From Hippophae tibetana (lineage: Eukaryota > Streptophyta > Magnoliopsida > Rosales > Elaeagnaceae): a DNA stretch of 64,000 nt. The notes under the pieces were generated by a model, which was not told the DNA's origin, searched no databases, and was given only the letters and a program-made list of their open reading frames with translations. Numbering within the stretch: the stretch's first letter is position 1; every line of letters begins with the position of its first letter. The position numbers were made by a program, and so were the translations under genes. Location: positions 7,798,501 through 7,862,500 of the forward strand of contig CM072801.1 in the NCBI GenBank assembly GCA_037013495.1. The letters run 5' to 3'. Shown here piece after piece: positions 1-13,160 of this stretch.

Positions 1-524
1 AACCAAATAATGAACATCGTCAAATTTCAACTTATTTCTTTCTGACGAGCTACTCACAGTCGTGATAATAGCATTTGAGCTTTCTGGTAGAGAAGACAAA
101 AGTATCAATGCTCGTACTTTATTATCGAATTCAATTTTCACTGAACTCAACTGGGTTGTATTAGAACACCTCTGTTAACGAATAAATATCGTCGACAAAA
201 TTTTACCACCAAAAGCTCTGATACTAGTTGTTGGGAAATAACACAATTTCTCGATAAGTCAGATTTATGAGAAAACAAGAATAGGTAAAATAACACATAA
301 ATTTGATAACAAAGTTCGATCAATCTTGCTTATGTCTCGAGACCTGATGTATATATTTTTACTAATAGCTGAGAAATTACAAAAGATGTTTACAACACTC
401 ACAACTTACAACCTAGAACCTAATTACATCCAAGAAAATTAATCTTAATTTTCTCATAAAAGTTTTTCTGTCTAAATTGTTTTCTCGCTATGGTTTAATG
501 TCATTGTATTGCTTAATACACACA
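1..524 (-). mobile_element. 5' end of a minus-strand Ty1/copia retrotransposon, cut by the window edge
   Basis: On the minus strand the first 180 bases encode a stretch of copia gag (UBN2 type) that includes the run LSSLPES, a hallmark of Tnt1/Tork-type gag, followed by a Ser-rich stretch and LKFDDV. Upstream of it, at 211-225, lies a primer-binding site (minus strand AGTATCAGAGC, matching the initiator-Met tRNA type), and next to that an LTR ending in CCCAACA. Only about 30 bases separate the primer site from the LVTQL-like gag region, so the start of gag has been deleted. The rest of the element would lie left of the window. The gag segment resembles the one at 54905-55500, so both probably belong to related families. 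Confidence 0.75.
229..524 (-). repeat. Probable 5' LTR of the left-edge copia element
   Basis: The plus strand starts TGTTGGGAAATAAC immediately next to the primer-binding site, so the inner LTR boundary at 229 is well supported. The outer boundary is a guess: the first plausible CA terminus is at 524, giving about 296 bp. No second LTR copy is in the window to confirm it. Confidence 0.45.
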
Positions 525-3500
525 TGCTTGGTTCTTAAGAAAACTAAAATTAATTATTTTGGGTATATAAAAATTATGTGATTTGATTTTTAATTAAGAG
601 ATGTGAGTAATTTAATAATTTAAAAAAAATTACTTATTCTGGCTAGGATTTGTGTTTTCTACTTTAGTATTGTAGTAAGTCACTAATTAAGTGGCGTGAC
701 AATTTTATTAATTATTATATTTAATTATTGCCGTTAGTACCATTCTATCCAATTATCAACTAATTAAACCTGCCGACCCCATATTTTTCTTTTACAATTA
801 CTAAATTATAATATTAACTAGGTACCTTATTTTATTATTATTCAACAATCATGCACAAATTAACAATTTATAATACTAATGTCCATAAAAGTATCATTCT
901 TAAAAAAAAAATTGAATAAATAAACATTGGTGGAACAATATCATTATCTTATTAACTTTAGAATTTAGTTATGAGATATAAGTACAAATTAAATAAAAGT
1001 GACTTATAATTGATTTTTTTAATTATTATTATTATTTTCATTTTTTCTGCACTAGCGTATAGTTGATGAACTCAGAAAGATAACGGGGAAAGGTACTTTA
1101 TCATGGCTAGTGACTGTATGTCATTCTTCCTTAGTGATGTTAAAAATATAAAATAATGAAATAAATATATATATACTTTTGAAATGAGTTAATTAATTTT
1201 CATATATATTAATAATTTTTACTACAACCGATAATAATTAATATGTTTCTAACTACTAATGTACTATTTTTTGCGATAAATAAAAGCTTTCTTTAATTTA
1301 AATTGGGTATGAATATTTTCGTGTTTAAACTTTTTTTTATTTAGATATATTAATATTTTTTTTTACCTTATTAGAAACCTTGAATTAATTCAAGGTAACT
1401 CTTTACGTTTTAAACTGCTTTAAAATATTGTGATTACTTTTATATAATTTTAGTTAATATTTTAATTTTTATACTATACAAATCATATCATAATTATTTT
1501 TTAAACTTTTCTATTTGAATATAATCTAAAATATTTCATAAATCTAAATATCTTAATATTGTTAATTACAAAAAGTAATATTTCATTATTTATATTAGAG
1601 ATGCATTGACACAAGGTTTAATATCTTTATTAGATTTAAAATACGTTATATAGTTTATCTTTCATTTTTATTTTGTAAATAGTTTATTTATAGTATCTCA
1701 TATCATTCTTTAACCAAGAGTAATATATCTTTCAAAATTATTTTTTTTATTGTTGGGTCGATAAAAGGAAAATAAATAATAATTGATGCCCCTTCTCCAT
1801 TAATTTCCCGAGTCCGTCCTTGTAATGATCTATAAAATCTTTTTAAACCTAGCAATCTGGCTACCTTTTTTTAAAAAATTCGAAGTAATATTATTAACAA
1901 ACAATCAAGCCTGTGGCCTATGTACGTAGGTACGAATTTATAAGAACCGTATTTTATTTTAATTTTTAATTTTTAATATGTCAAAAAATCCAAAAAATTA
2001 AATATATTCTTATTAAAATAAAATACATAAAATATATTTTTAATTAAAAATAATTATATATATGTCAACGTCCTTAGTATAAATAACACTACTATAATCA
2101 AGGGCATGAAAGTTCTCTAGTTTCCTTCCCCCAAATCTCTCAAAATTTGTAAGTAATCTTCAATTTGCAATTTAATTTTTAATTTCTATCTTTAATTTGT
2201 GAAATAACAACGCGTCATTTATCAATTTTTTGGTTACTCTTCTCCTTTTCCCTTTTATCTTCTAGCTTTAAATAATATTTTACATGAAGTCTAATTTTGA
2301 TTGGCTATTTTCAATGTGTTATCATATGTATCATCAATACACAACAAACATATAAACAAAAGTGATTAAAAATACAAACACTAATTATATAACATGTAAA
2401 CTTTTTATTCATATATTTATCAACACTTGTGTTACACAAAGTGATATATCAAAAATGTGATAAGTTAATTGTTTCTTTTTATGTTCGTAGTCTCTCGTGC
2501 ATTGAATGAAACCAATAAGACAATACAACAAAAAATACTTATAAATAATTTAATAATTTTATTAATTTTATTTTTAAATCTTATAAAAAAATATATATTT
2601 ATTTTAAAATGAATATATGTTTTTTTCGTAAAAAAAATTAAAAATAAATCTATATATAAAAAAGAGTTATTTCTTAGAATTAAACCACATGAATATTAGA
2701 ACTACTAACCATATATAGAGCTTAGAACCCATTCTAAGAAAGAAAGAAAAAAAGAATAACAAGAAGCAAAAAAAGAGAGCCAAGAATAACAATATAGTAC
2801 TAATGTACTATGGCCTAATTTAATTTGCATCATGTGGTGCTCAGGGTGTTTTTAATATAAAATGTTGGAACATCGGTCATCTTCATTAAACCGAAAACTT
2901 TAATTTAGTTAGGTAGTTAGTTAATGCATATAAAATAATTTACTAAAACAATTAGTAAAATATTGCAACCTTTTTTTTGGGGGTTTATCCATGAGGTTTA
3001 TAGGGTCATCCATGACATTAGGGAGATTAATTCCACTTTAATTATTATTATTATATATATATATATTTGGTATTTTATGGCTGAACACAAAAACAGGATA
3101 ATAAGATAAGATATGCTTGTTAATTAGCTGAATAGCTCATGATCGATAAGTATAACTGTATAAGTATTAAATTGTGATAAATATTTCAAAAGTATTGATG
3201 CTCACTAAAAATAACAGGAACCAAAAGTTAGAATAGTATTACATGTAATTTTTACATTAAAATTATATTACGATAGAATTTATGAAAATTATGAATACCT
3301 AATGTTAATATTTTTAGACTTTGATTTGACATAATATTATAATATTAAAATGTTCTTACCAAAAATCTTGGATCTTCTTTGAAAAAAAGATATTAAATAA
3401 ACATTGAAAAAAATGATTTAAATAAAATAAGTTAAAATATTAAGTAAATAGATTTATAAAAAACAAATATTTATATTATAATAATGTATTAGAGATAATA

Positions 3501-5290
3501 TCTCATATTAATTAAAAATAACTATTAATAATTTATGCCTTTAACGTGGATGTTAGGTAGTAATCAAATTTCATATTTACATTTAGCATTTACTCTTTTT
3601 TTTTTTATAATTTTTATATATCACGATTATAATTTTCATGATATTTTTTCATTATATACAATTAGGTGGATCTAATTATATTTATTAATAATGTTATACT
3701 ACATTATTTATAATTTATCACAAATTTGTATAATTTTTTTAAAATACAAAAGTAATTAGAACGCTCCCAACTCATTAATAAATAATATAAAAAAATATTA
3801 TAATGTAATACATTATTAAATAACTTTATAAATAAAAAGTTGTTCATTTAAAAAAAAGCTATCACATATCATACATTAATTAATATGAGTGAATATATAA
3901 GTATAAATTTATAAGTCACTGACATTATTATTACAAAATAATAAGTTTAAATTAAGGATAAATATTTTTTTATATATATAAAATATATCTAAGTTTTTTT
4001 TCTCTACAAAAATATACACAATTTTTTATAAGTATATTTTTATAATTAATTTTTATTACGTAGTTAGTTAGCATTAATAAGATGATGCGATAATTAATTA
4101 ACTGGTATAATAAAACTTAATTAATTGACACATTATTTAATTAATTGATGTTATAATTATTAATATATTTGATATAATTTAATCACAAATAAATATTTAT
4201 ATGTATATAAAATAAAAGTTTGTATATTTTTTGTAAAAAAGTTAAATATTTCTGTATAAAATATATTAAAATTTAGATAATGAATTATTTAACCTTAAAT
4301 TAACCTATAGATTAAAATTATGTCATAGAACTGTTATAACTTATACGGAATACCAACTGTCACCTGTGTCCAAAGTAACAACAAAAATGGTAATTAAATT
4401 ACTAAAGAGATCATTTTCATCAATATTATATTCTGATTTCTGATGGTTTTTGTGGCTAGTAGAAATATTCAATACAAGTTCCCACAAATTAATATATATA
4501 TATTATTGTTTGCAGAAATATTTAAAATAAGTTCACAAAATTCAATTAGTTTAATTGCATTAAATAATTCATTCATAAATTAAATATATATATTTTTGTT
4601 TGTTTAAAAATATATTACATATATTTTTTATCATAATTATTTTATATAAAATTTTAAAATAAAATCATATAAATAAATATAAAAGCTGACTTAGTTCTTC
4701 TAACTTTAACAAAATAAGCACAAAAATTAAGTTGTTATAAATTGGACAAAAATCATATTAATTTTTAAAAAAAGTAACATAAAATTTATTGGTTCCTTAA
4801 AGTAGTCACGTAACAAGTGTGATCGTTTTTTTAAGAATAACTTTGACTTTTCATCAAGTTAATCCCACCAATTATTCACAATAATTATGTTTTTTTTTCC
4901 TTTCTTGAATCATATTTACTCTTCTTAATCTCCAAATATTTTCTCATCTTTCTTCTTATTCCTCCCATTTTCATTCTTCTATATCCCTATTGAGATTCTA
5001 ATCTTAATACTAACATCCTTTAATTTCTAACCCAATCAATTATTCCTTTTAAGATTATTAATGTTGATATTTCAAAACCAATAATAGTTTTATCTATTTC
5101 ATTTTGTTTGTTGATGTTTGCACCTGATTCTAATAAATTTATGAATAATAAGTCTTACGTTTTTAAATTTTCATGCAATTTGATACTATGATACCTAGAG
5201 AGCATAATTTTTAAATTAAACAACTTTATAATTATAAAAGTACATAATTCAAATACTTAGAATACATGTTTCAAGGCATAAACACAAACA
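525..5290. other. AT-rich intergenic DNA without recognisable genes
   Basis: There are no ORFs of note, no splice-site-bounded coding stretches and no transposon protein remnants. The only structures are homopolymer A/T runs and a short TA microsatellite near 3052-3066. A short promoter-like stretch near 2080-2150 (TATAAATA followed by a pyrimidine-rich leader and a GTAAGT) leads into no reading frame. Confidence 0.6.
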
Positions 5291-8064
5291 AAATTTCATG
5301 CCTTCAAATGGAGTAGGTGAGAAAGGAAATGGACATGTTGTCAAGACAAGTCTAGCAATTATAATGAGAATTGGTATCCTTATGCAATATTAGGATTATG
5401 GATTCAAAATTGTTGTTTACCTTATCAATAAATACCTACCAAAACTTTGAACAATCTCAATCCCTATGTGATGTTGTATCATAAAAAGCTAAATTAGAAT
5501 TACTCTTGAGTCTATGGTTTTCTATGCTACCCTTACTTGACACCTTTTAATCACAACAAGCTTAAGCCAAGGTCTATGTCTTGTGTGTTTTTAGGATATG
5601 CTACCCAATACAAAAGATTTTGGTGCCTAGAATCTCAATCTAAAAAAGTTTACATTTCACTACATGTGGTTGATAAAAACAAATTTATTTCTTAGCCCAA
5701 ACCACATATGAAATCATTCCTAAAAATGCTCAATGATTTATGCTACTTTTTAGACCTCTACACCAATTTTTTCAATTGATTCTTTGTCTTCATCTAGTAG
5801 AAACACTGCTTATTTGTCATTATCGTCATTATCCTTGAGTCCTAAACTAACATTATACCTTTTAGTATCTATCCACCACCAATTTCATCTTTGGTTCCTC
5901 CTTTTCATCGTCTATTATTGTCACATAAGTTAAGTCTATCTCATTATTTGCATCTATCTTGCCATTTAGCCATGTTATGTTTTGTTCCTTTCCTTCACAC
6001 CTATTGGCTCAAAACTCCTTATCATGAGTCTTACCAATACAGTCCTCACATGCTTACACTACTTCTAGCCATATTCAATTTGGCTCTCTTTCTACTCATT
6101 ACCTAAATAAGTCTTTTGTTTCTACAAGAGCAACTTATTCATTATCTAACCATTATTTAAAACCAATAAACTATGCACTTGTTTACCAATCTTCTTTACA
6201 TGTACTTCACTATTTTGATCCGGTTGCTATTGATCTCCAAGTGGAGTTATCTTAGGATCCTCTTGGTTTACATAAGGGTTTTTAAGCTAATAAAATTAAA
6301 GTTATGACCAAATGAGTTGAGAAAGAAGTCTTTAAACCAAAGATGTATATGAATGTTGTTATTGTACCATAAACAAAATGTGTCAAAGAAGCTTTATCTA
6401 TGCCAGAATAGAAGGCTACAATGCAGTCTTAATTTGAATCTTTGTTAAAGAATGGTACTTTAAGTTTTTTTTCTCCTCTCAAGCATGATAAAATTATTAG
6501 AAATAAGTGGGTGTTTCGCACTAATCTTTTTGCTAATAAAACTTTGGATAAGTACAAATCCAAAATTGTTGCCAAATAATTTCAACAAACAGAAGACATT
6601 GATTATATGGAGATACTCGGTCTAGTTATGAAGCCTATTACTATAAGGATTATTTTGACAATAACCTTATCAAAAGGTTAGTCTATTTAATAATTGGACT
6701 ATAATTCAACATTTAAATATAGACATTTATGAATAGACTTATATGGCTTAACCTAGAGTTTTGTCAATTATTAGTTTGCTATCTATGTCTACAAGTTAAA
6801 AAAGACAATCTATGATCTCAAATAAGCTTCACAAGTTTGGTATCTCATACTCGATAACTTTCTTCTTCAATTTGGTTTTCAAGGATCCAATGCAAATGCC
6901 TCTATGGTGCTTTACAATTAAAATAATGATATCGTCATTTTTTTTCATCTATGTTTATGAAATTCTTATTACTAGTAAGAATACATGTATGATAATAGAG
7001 ATCATTCGAAAAATGAATGAAGTGTTTTCCTCAAGAGAAATTGGTGAATTTGACTATTTTGTATAACGAGGTTATATATACTTTAGAGGGCCTTTTCATG
7101 TGTCAATCCAAGTACATTAATGAGTTACTTGACAAAATTCAACTTAATGAATCCAAGTATGTTTTTAATTTTTATGATTTCTCTCAAGATGATGTTTAAG
7201 CATGAAGTTGATTAGGATAGTCATTGGTGCTCTCTAATATTATACATTAATTATATTTGAAATTAGTTTTCAATCAATAATTTTTTTAATTTCTTAAAAA
7301 TCTTATTATTGTCTATTAGGTTGCTAGTAGACATTTGCTTAGATATCTAAAAAGAAATGCTAGTCACGAGCTTATGCTATATAAGTCATATGCTTTTGAT
7401 ATAATAGAATAAATAGAGATATATTGCATTACATGTTCGGATGATAAAAGATCAACTTGTGGTTATTTTATCTACATAGAAAATTCATTAGTATCATGGA
7501 ATTTTAGAAACCACAAAGTGGTACCCAAGTCATCTACTAAGATAGAGTTTAGAGCATTGACTCATATTGCTGTTAAAGTCACGTGGATTCAAAAAAGTTT
7601 GTACTAAATTGCAGATTCAATCAACTTATGCTCCACTCATTTTTTGTAACAATGTGAGTGATGAATACCTTACCAAGCATCTTGGTCTACATTCATGTCC
7701 TAAACATGTGAAAATTGATTTTCATTTTATTAGGAAAAAAAGTCATTCTCGATAATTTGCATGGTAAATATACTCTTAATCAAGAGTAGATAGTTGATGT
7801 ATTCACTAAATCACTTTTTAGCCAAGATTTGTTGAACTTAAGACTAAACTATATCTTTTGTAGGCCTTGAGCTTTAGGGCGAATGTTAGAGTATATGGAT
7901 ATGTTGTTAATGATAGTGATACTTACATGTATACTTAATACAATTAAATGTAATATGTTAATTATTTTTTTATCCTGTTTTGACTCTTTTTCCTATCATT
8001 TAATTATATTCTTCTAACTCTTTACTCTTTGATGTATTAGATACTTAAAGAGAAACAAAATACA
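5290..8064 (+). mobile_element. Decayed, 5'-truncated Ty1/copia retrotransposon
   Basis: Reading in order on the plus strand, with many stops and frame changes, one finds the integrase end (PSNGVGE then HVV.TSLA, about 5296-5390), the integrase C-terminal region (KLKPR.M.CVFLGYA, about 5550-5700), reverse transcriptase (KWVFRTN.FANKTLDKYKSKIVAK, about 6500-6670), RNase H (SWNFRNHKVVPKSSTKIEFRA, about 7495-7560; H.KIDFHFIR, about 7700-7740) and a C-terminal DVFTKSL (about 7795). The 3' LTR starts TGTTAGAGTATATGG at 7884, just after a purine-rich stretch. Gag, protease, the catalytic integrase core and the 5' LTR are missing. Confidence 0.8.
7884..8064 (+). repeat. 3' LTR of the decayed copia element
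   Basis: The start TGTTAGAGTATATGG directly follows the RNase H/polypurine region and is a usual copia LTR start. The end near 8064 (AAAATACA) is inferred from a CA terminus only, because no 5' LTR partner remains. Confidence 0.45.
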
Positions 8065-9554
8065 AAAAGAATAATTTGGTAATACTTTTAAAATAACCAT
8101 CATTTTATTTTTGTATAATTTTTATTTAATCAATAAATATGTATTTATGTATTAATGAGTTTCTTCTATCTAAATAATTTTTTTCTATTTCATATATGAG
8201 ATTTATTAATAAAATTAATATTTTTTTAAATTAGAAAATATTTTCTGATGTTGATAATTGTATTTTAATTTTATTTGGCGAAAAAAGAAGAAGAAGAAGA
8301 CGACGAAGGATAACTATTGGAAAAAGCTTCCTGACTTTTTCTTAATTTAAAGTTGGATTATTATAAAAACAAATATAATTAATAAAGTGATCAGCGTGTG
8401 GGGTATTTCACGTGGAGTTAAAATTAAGAACTTCAAAAATCAAGAGACACGTGTATATAAGGTTTATATTTGTACGTGTAATACAAACCAAATGACCCTC
8501 CCTCACCAAATACCAAAACATAACATCCGTTTTTCTTTTCCACTCAAATGGGCCAATAACAAAACTATGCATCCCAACTTTCTTTTCTTTAAACAATCGC
8601 ATCACAAGAGGATTTACCTTATATTTGATGTCCCATATAATATATATTAATAATTAATATATAATTATATAAAAAAATCAGTCTATTGATATTATAATTA
8701 ATGTGATAATTTTAATAAATATAAATATACTTATTTAATTTGTTATAATTTTTTTTTTTACTTAATCGCGATTTTACACGTGGTGTATGTTAATAGCATC
8801 GCAATTTGCTAGGATCAGTACTTTTTTGTCCTTACCTCTTTGTCGTCAAAGTCGTCAAAGTCGTGATCATGTACTGTGGGATAAATATAAGAAACTTTCT
8901 TCGTCAAAATAATATAATATCACGTTAAGAGGTAAATTTAGCCCAATTTATTTAAGATATAAGTAATTTAATTTAGTTTGATTCATTTTAAAGTTCAATA
9001 TTATGATATTAAACAATTTTATATTTAAATTTAAAACCAAACTTTAGTATTATGAATTCGTATAATTCAAGTTTAAATTTATTAAATATTTATATTTTTG
9101 ACAATTTAAATATATTATTTTAAATCTAATATTAACTTAAGTTAATTTCTACTTAAAAAAGTCAAATTCACAATTATCTAAATAATTTCAAGAATTTTTT
9201 TATTAAATTATAAAAAATAATAATTTTAAAATTTATAAGAATAAAACAACATATCTACTAAGTTTCAACATTTCAAATTTTAAGATATCTAGTCATATAT
9301 TCAAAATTAAATGAGATAAAATTTGTGTTAGTACAACCCTTACCTCCTTACTTGAACTCGTATCAAATGTAATGTAGAGAGAGAAGGGCGGTTTCGTGTC
9401 ATTGTAATAAGAAGATGTATGTTCCACTCCCACGAGAGCCTCCCACCTCTTTCTCTCTCTATATTTTTTTCAATAAACCACAAAACACACATCCTCCCAC
9501 CAATTTTAGCAGAAATTATTGGCGATCCAATAAAGTCCCCATTATAGTAATCTA

Positions 9555-9563
9555 ACACGTGGC
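9555..9563 (+). promoter_or_regulatory. ABRE/G-box (ACACGTGGC) proximal to the NCED TATA box
   Basis: This is a canonical ACGTGGC ABRE, 48 bp before the TATA box. Its position and exact consensus make it the best candidate for ABA or drought responsiveness of the gene. Confidence 0.6.
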
Positions 9564-9609
9564 CTCTAATAAATGTCTGAAGTGGACCTCCACGCATCTT
9601 TCTAAACCT

Positions 9610-9618
9610 TATATATAA
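9610..9618 (+). promoter_or_regulatory. TATA box of NCED
   Basis: TATATATAA is followed by a C/T-rich leader that starts about 30 bp further on. It gives a 5' UTR of about 200 nt before the ATG at 9848. Confidence 0.6.
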
Positions 9619-9847
9619 CCCCTCTTAATTCCCCACTCTCCTCAAACCCCTCTCTCTCACCTAACTTTGTAATTCACCAAGTCTTAGCCAGTGTCACTCT
9701 CACTCCTCTCTTTGTCTTCAACTTTCCCTCCTACATAAACAAAAGCCAATCGAGATTCTTCATTTCTTACTTCTACAACTACTAAGTTTCTCACTCAACT
9801 TGCTAAAATCTATTATTGGGTTTTCTGCTTTACAAAAATAGATTATC

Positions 9848-11671
9848 ATGGCTTCTACTGCTTCAGTAATATCCATGAACAATTGGGTTAAGCCTAAACT
9901 TGGTTCTTCTTCAACCCCTGCTTTGATGAATTCTTTAATGTTACACGTACCCATTAGAAAACAAGCTACCATAAGTTGCTCTCTTCAAACCCCACTCAAA
10001 ATCCCAAAGCAAACTGAAACTTATAATCAACCGTCATCGACTAAAATTTTCAGTCCTACCACAACAAACCCAAAAGAAAAGTTTCAATCTTTACTATCAA
10101 TATCTGAAAAATCAGCAACCCAAAAATGGAATTTCTTACAACAAGCTGCTTCCATGGCGTTAGATGCAGTTGAAAGGGCTTTGGTGTCACAAGAGCGCCG
10201 ACACCAACTGCCCAAAACATCAGACCCAAGAGTTCAAATCGCCGGAAACTTTGCTCCGGTACCTGAACAGCCAGTTCAACACTCTCTTCCAGTCATAGGA
10301 AAAATACCCAAATGCATTGAAGGCGTCTATGTTCGTAACGGTGCTAACCCATTACACGAACCCGTCGCTGGCCACCACTTTTTCGACGGAGATGGGATGG
10401 TTCATGCCGTTAATATTAAAAATGGATCAGCTAGTTATGCTTGTAGGTTCACGGAGACTCAAAGGCTTGTTCAAGAAAGAGCTTTAGGTCGACCCATCTT
10501 CCCAAAAGCAATTGGAGAACTTCATGGCCATTCAGGCATAGCTCGCTTGCTTCTCTTTTATGCCCGTGGGTTATTTGGTCTTGTTGATCCAAGCAAAGGA
10601 ATTGGAGTTGCTAACGCTGGTCTTGTTTACTTTAACAACCATCTTTTAGCCATGTCTGAAGATGACATACCTTACCATGTTCAAGTTACTGAAACAGGGG
10701 ACCTTAAAACTGTTGGAAGATATGATTTTAATGGGCAGCTTAAATCGACAATGATTGCTCACCCAAAAGTTGATCCTGTTTCTGGGAAACTTTTTTCTCT
10801 TAGTTACGATGTTGTTCAAAAGCCTTATTTAAAATACTTTCACTTTTCCCCAAATGGTAAGAAATCCCCCGACGTTGAAATTCCTCTGTCTCAACCAACT
10901 ATGATGCATGACTTTGCAATTACAGACCAGTTTGTTGTAATTCCCGATCAACAAGTAGTTTTCAAACTGCCTGAGATGATTCGTGGTGGTTCTCCTGTAA
11001 TTTATGACAAGAAAAAGATGTCAAGATTTGGAATTTTGAATAAGAATGCTAAAGATGCTTCTGGGATTAAATGGATTGAAGCTCCAGATTGTTTTTGTTT
11101 CCATCTTTGGAATGCTTGGGAAGAACCTGAAAATGATGAAGTTGTTGTTATTGGGTCTTGTATGACTCCACCTGATTCAATTTTCAACGAATGTGATGAG
11201 AGTTTGAAAAGTGTTTTGTCTGAAATTCGTTTAAATCTCAAGACAGGTAAATCCACACGTCGTCCTATTATTCAAAACACAGAACAGGTCAATTTAGAAG
11301 CAGGAATGGTTAATCGAAATCTTCTTGGAAGAAAAACCCAATTTGCTTATTTGGCTTTAGCTGAGCCTTGGCCTAAAGTTTCTGGTTTTGCTAAAGTGAA
11401 CTTGTCAACTGGTGAGGTACAAAAGCATATCTATGGAGATCAAAGGTTTGGTGGTGAGCCTCTCTTTCTTCCAAGAGATCTCAATTCAGAAAGAGAAGAT
11501 GATGGGTTTATTCTTGCTTTTCTTCATGATGAAAAGGAATGGAAATCAGAATTGCAAATCATCAATGCCATGAATTTGAAGTTGGAAGCTTCTATTAAGC
11601 TTCCTTCTAGAGTTCCTTACGGTTTTCATGGAACATTTATTGGGTCCAAAGATTTGAAGACACAAGGTTAA
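9848..11671 (+). CDS. NCED: 9-cis-epoxycarotenoid dioxygenase, chloroplastic (NCED3-like)
   Basis: This is a complete intronless gene for a 607-residue protein, the usual NCED size and structure. The enzyme cleaves 9-cis-violaxanthin or 9'-cis-neoxanthin at the 11,12 bond to give xanthoxin, the first committed and usually rate-limiting step of abscisic acid synthesis, in plastids. Residues 1 to about 60 are Ser/Thr-rich and poor in acidic residues, as in a transit peptide. An amphipathic helix near 91-113 matches the thylakoid-docking helix of the family. The four iron-binding histidines are present in their contexts: H305 (MIAHPKVDP), H354 (MMHDFA), H419 ([10 protein letters not shown]) and H594 (YGFHGTF). 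The family signature FDGDGMVHA is at about 179-187. The start at 9848 is the first ATG after the TATA box and gives the transit peptide. No lesion is seen. A CCD of another class is unlikely, given the length, the lack of introns and the VPYGFHGTF end. Confidence 0.95.
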   Translation: MASTASVISMNNWVKPKLGSSSTPALMNSLMLHVPIRKQATISCSLQTPLKIPKQTETYNQPSSTKIFSPTTTNPKEKFQSLLSISEKSATQKWNFLQQAASMALDAVERALVSQERRHQLPKTSDPRVQIAGNFAPVPEQPVQHSLPVIGKIPKCIEGVYVRNGANPLHEPVAGHHFFDGDGMVHAVNIKNGSASYACRFTETQRLVQERALGRPIFPKAIGELHGHSGIARLLLFYARGLFGLVDPSKGIGVANAGLVYFNNHLLAMSEDDIPYHVQVTETGDLKTVGRYDFNGQLKSTMIAHPKVDPVSGKLFSLSYDVVQKPYLKYFHFSPNGKKSPDVEIPLSQPTMMHDFAITDQFVVIPDQQVVFKLPEMIRGGSPVIYDKKKMSRFGILNKNAKDASGIKWIEAPDCFCFHLWNAWEEPENDEVVVIGSCMTPPDSIFNECDESLKSVLSEIRLNLKTGKSTRRPIIQNTEQVNLEAGMVNRNLLGRKTQFAYLALAEPWPKVSGFAKVNLSTGEVQKHIYGDQRFGGEPLFLPRDLNSEREDDGFILAFLHDEKEWKSELQIINAMNLKLEASIKLPSRVPYGFHGTFIGSKDLKTQG

Positions 11672-12060
11672 GGTTATTTAGTAGTTAATTTGTACAGCAA
11701 TTTGGAGACTTTTCATGATCTTCTTGAGTTTGTTTTGTGGATTATTACTAAAATCGGTTTAGAAGTGATTGTAGGAAAAGTGATTTTACCAGAGGGATGT
11801 TTTCAGATACGTCCCCGGAATCACTTTCCTTTTAAAGTTAGAATCCACTCTTAGGATTCAACTTAATTTTTTTTTTTTTTTTATCTTTTCTTGGGTTAGA
11901 ATTTTAGAGTGAAAGGTTTTGAGAATACCAGTTTGTAGCTTTTGGTTTAGTTTAGAGTTTATAGCTCACCTGGTTTCTTGCATGTTCTTTCGTTCGTAAT
12001 GTAAATTAAAAATGTAAATGACTGGCCAGTAATACAATATAACCTTATTGTGTGTTTCTC
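11672..12060 (+). other. 3' UTR and downstream flank of NCED
   Basis: This T-rich non-coding stretch follows the stop codon, with a poly-T run near 11867-11883. Several near-consensus polyadenylation elements (AATGTAAAT, AATACAATA) lie at about 11998-12045. The exact end cannot be read from sequence. Confidence 0.45.
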
Positions 12061-12950
12061 CTATATTTGTTCTTCTATTTTCTTTCTTTCTTTTTTGTTC
12101 GAAAATTGATTGAAATTACATTAATCTCAAAGTTGTTGTTTTTTAAATAATAATTTGATTAATGATGAATATATTTTAAGATTAGTCAAAGTCAAAGTGA
12201 TAACACAATTGTTCTGTTTGTGTAGATATTAACCGACAGATCAGGAGAGGTCACACGTTGACATGTTAATGATTATAGCTTTGTTTATCAGATTTTGTAT
12301 TTTAATTAAATGGATTATGTTTTGCCAATATGTCACGTATTTGTTAATGGCAGCTATCAATACGTTGGTAACTTTGCGGTAACTTCTTTACAAACGTTTG
12401 AAATTACAGTAAAAATCATCATTCCAATACCAACAAATTCAACGCTTTCATTGTAAAAAACAAACAAAATCAGATGTTTCCAAAATTGAACAGATTAAAG
12501 TGAATGCGTCTAATCGGGAAAATTAGAATATCAATTTAAGTTAAATTTGTAAAGCAAGATGAACGTAAGTGTACCAAGAGGAATGCTAGCAGCTGTCTGT
12601 AACTATATTGGTAAAATATACTTATAAATTTATATTTATTATTTTATTATTTTTATGAAAAATATCCTATAAATTTATTTTATAAAAAGAATGAATTTAT
12701 GTTATCTAACTTCATGGAAAAATGATTTTTTGTTATTTTTTAAAATTATATTGATCAATTTAATAAATATAGAATTAAAATATATTTTTATTAAAGATAA
12801 TTGATTTAAATTATTTTTTGAAAAATATCACGTGACATGTATAATCAAGGTGAATATAAATTTGAGTAAAGTATTAGTATTGTTGGTAGCATTTACGAAA
12901 ATTGCAAAAGAACTATACGTATGAAAGATTTTTTATGGTCAAAGTTAATT

Positions 12951-13160
12951 TTGGGTTTATTTGTTTATGTTTTTGGGATTTTATAAAGCATTTATGATAG
13001 TAAAAAGAGCTTTTAGATCAAACATAATTTTTTTGATATAAGTACTTTTAGGGTTGAGCACATTTTATACTTACTTATAGAAATACATTTATGTGCTTCT
13101 GTCTCAAACCACTTATATTTAAAATCACTTTTAATATAATCACAAACAAACATACACTTA
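12951..13160. mobile_element. Candidate hAT-type MITE
   Basis: The left edge TTTATTTGTTTATG and the reverse complement of the right edge (TGTATGTTTGTTTGTG) are imperfect inverted repeats. The interior has the AAAAGAGCTTTTAGATCAAA and AAGTACTTTTAG motifs typical of small plant hAT-derived elements. No clean 8-bp target duplication was found, so the boundaries are approximate. Confidence 0.35.

Larger units (their letters stand above)
8400..9622 (+). promoter_or_regulatory. Upstream regulatory region of the NCED gene
   Basis: The 1.4 kb before the NCED start codon holds at least four CACGTG cores (8409-8414, 8448-8453, 8777-8782, 9556-9561) and several ACGTG variants in otherwise very AT-rich DNA. 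Such G-box/ABRE motifs bind bZIP (ABF/AREB) and bHLH factors, and NCED3-type promoters are known to respond to dehydration and ABA through a G-box. The motifs are read directly; their function here is inferred. The core at 8448 is followed at once by TATATAAGG, which might be a second, more distal start site. Confidence 0.55.

Noticed and set aside
5891..6106. A 71-codon ORF between copia integrase and reverse transcriptase remnants
   Set aside because: It lies in the linker of the decayed element, is His/Leu/Ser-rich in an arbitrary frame and matches nothing recognised.
8387..8650. An 87-codon ORF upstream of NCED, with one on the other strand
   Set aside because: It overlaps the G-box promoter region, and composition and frame show no coding features.
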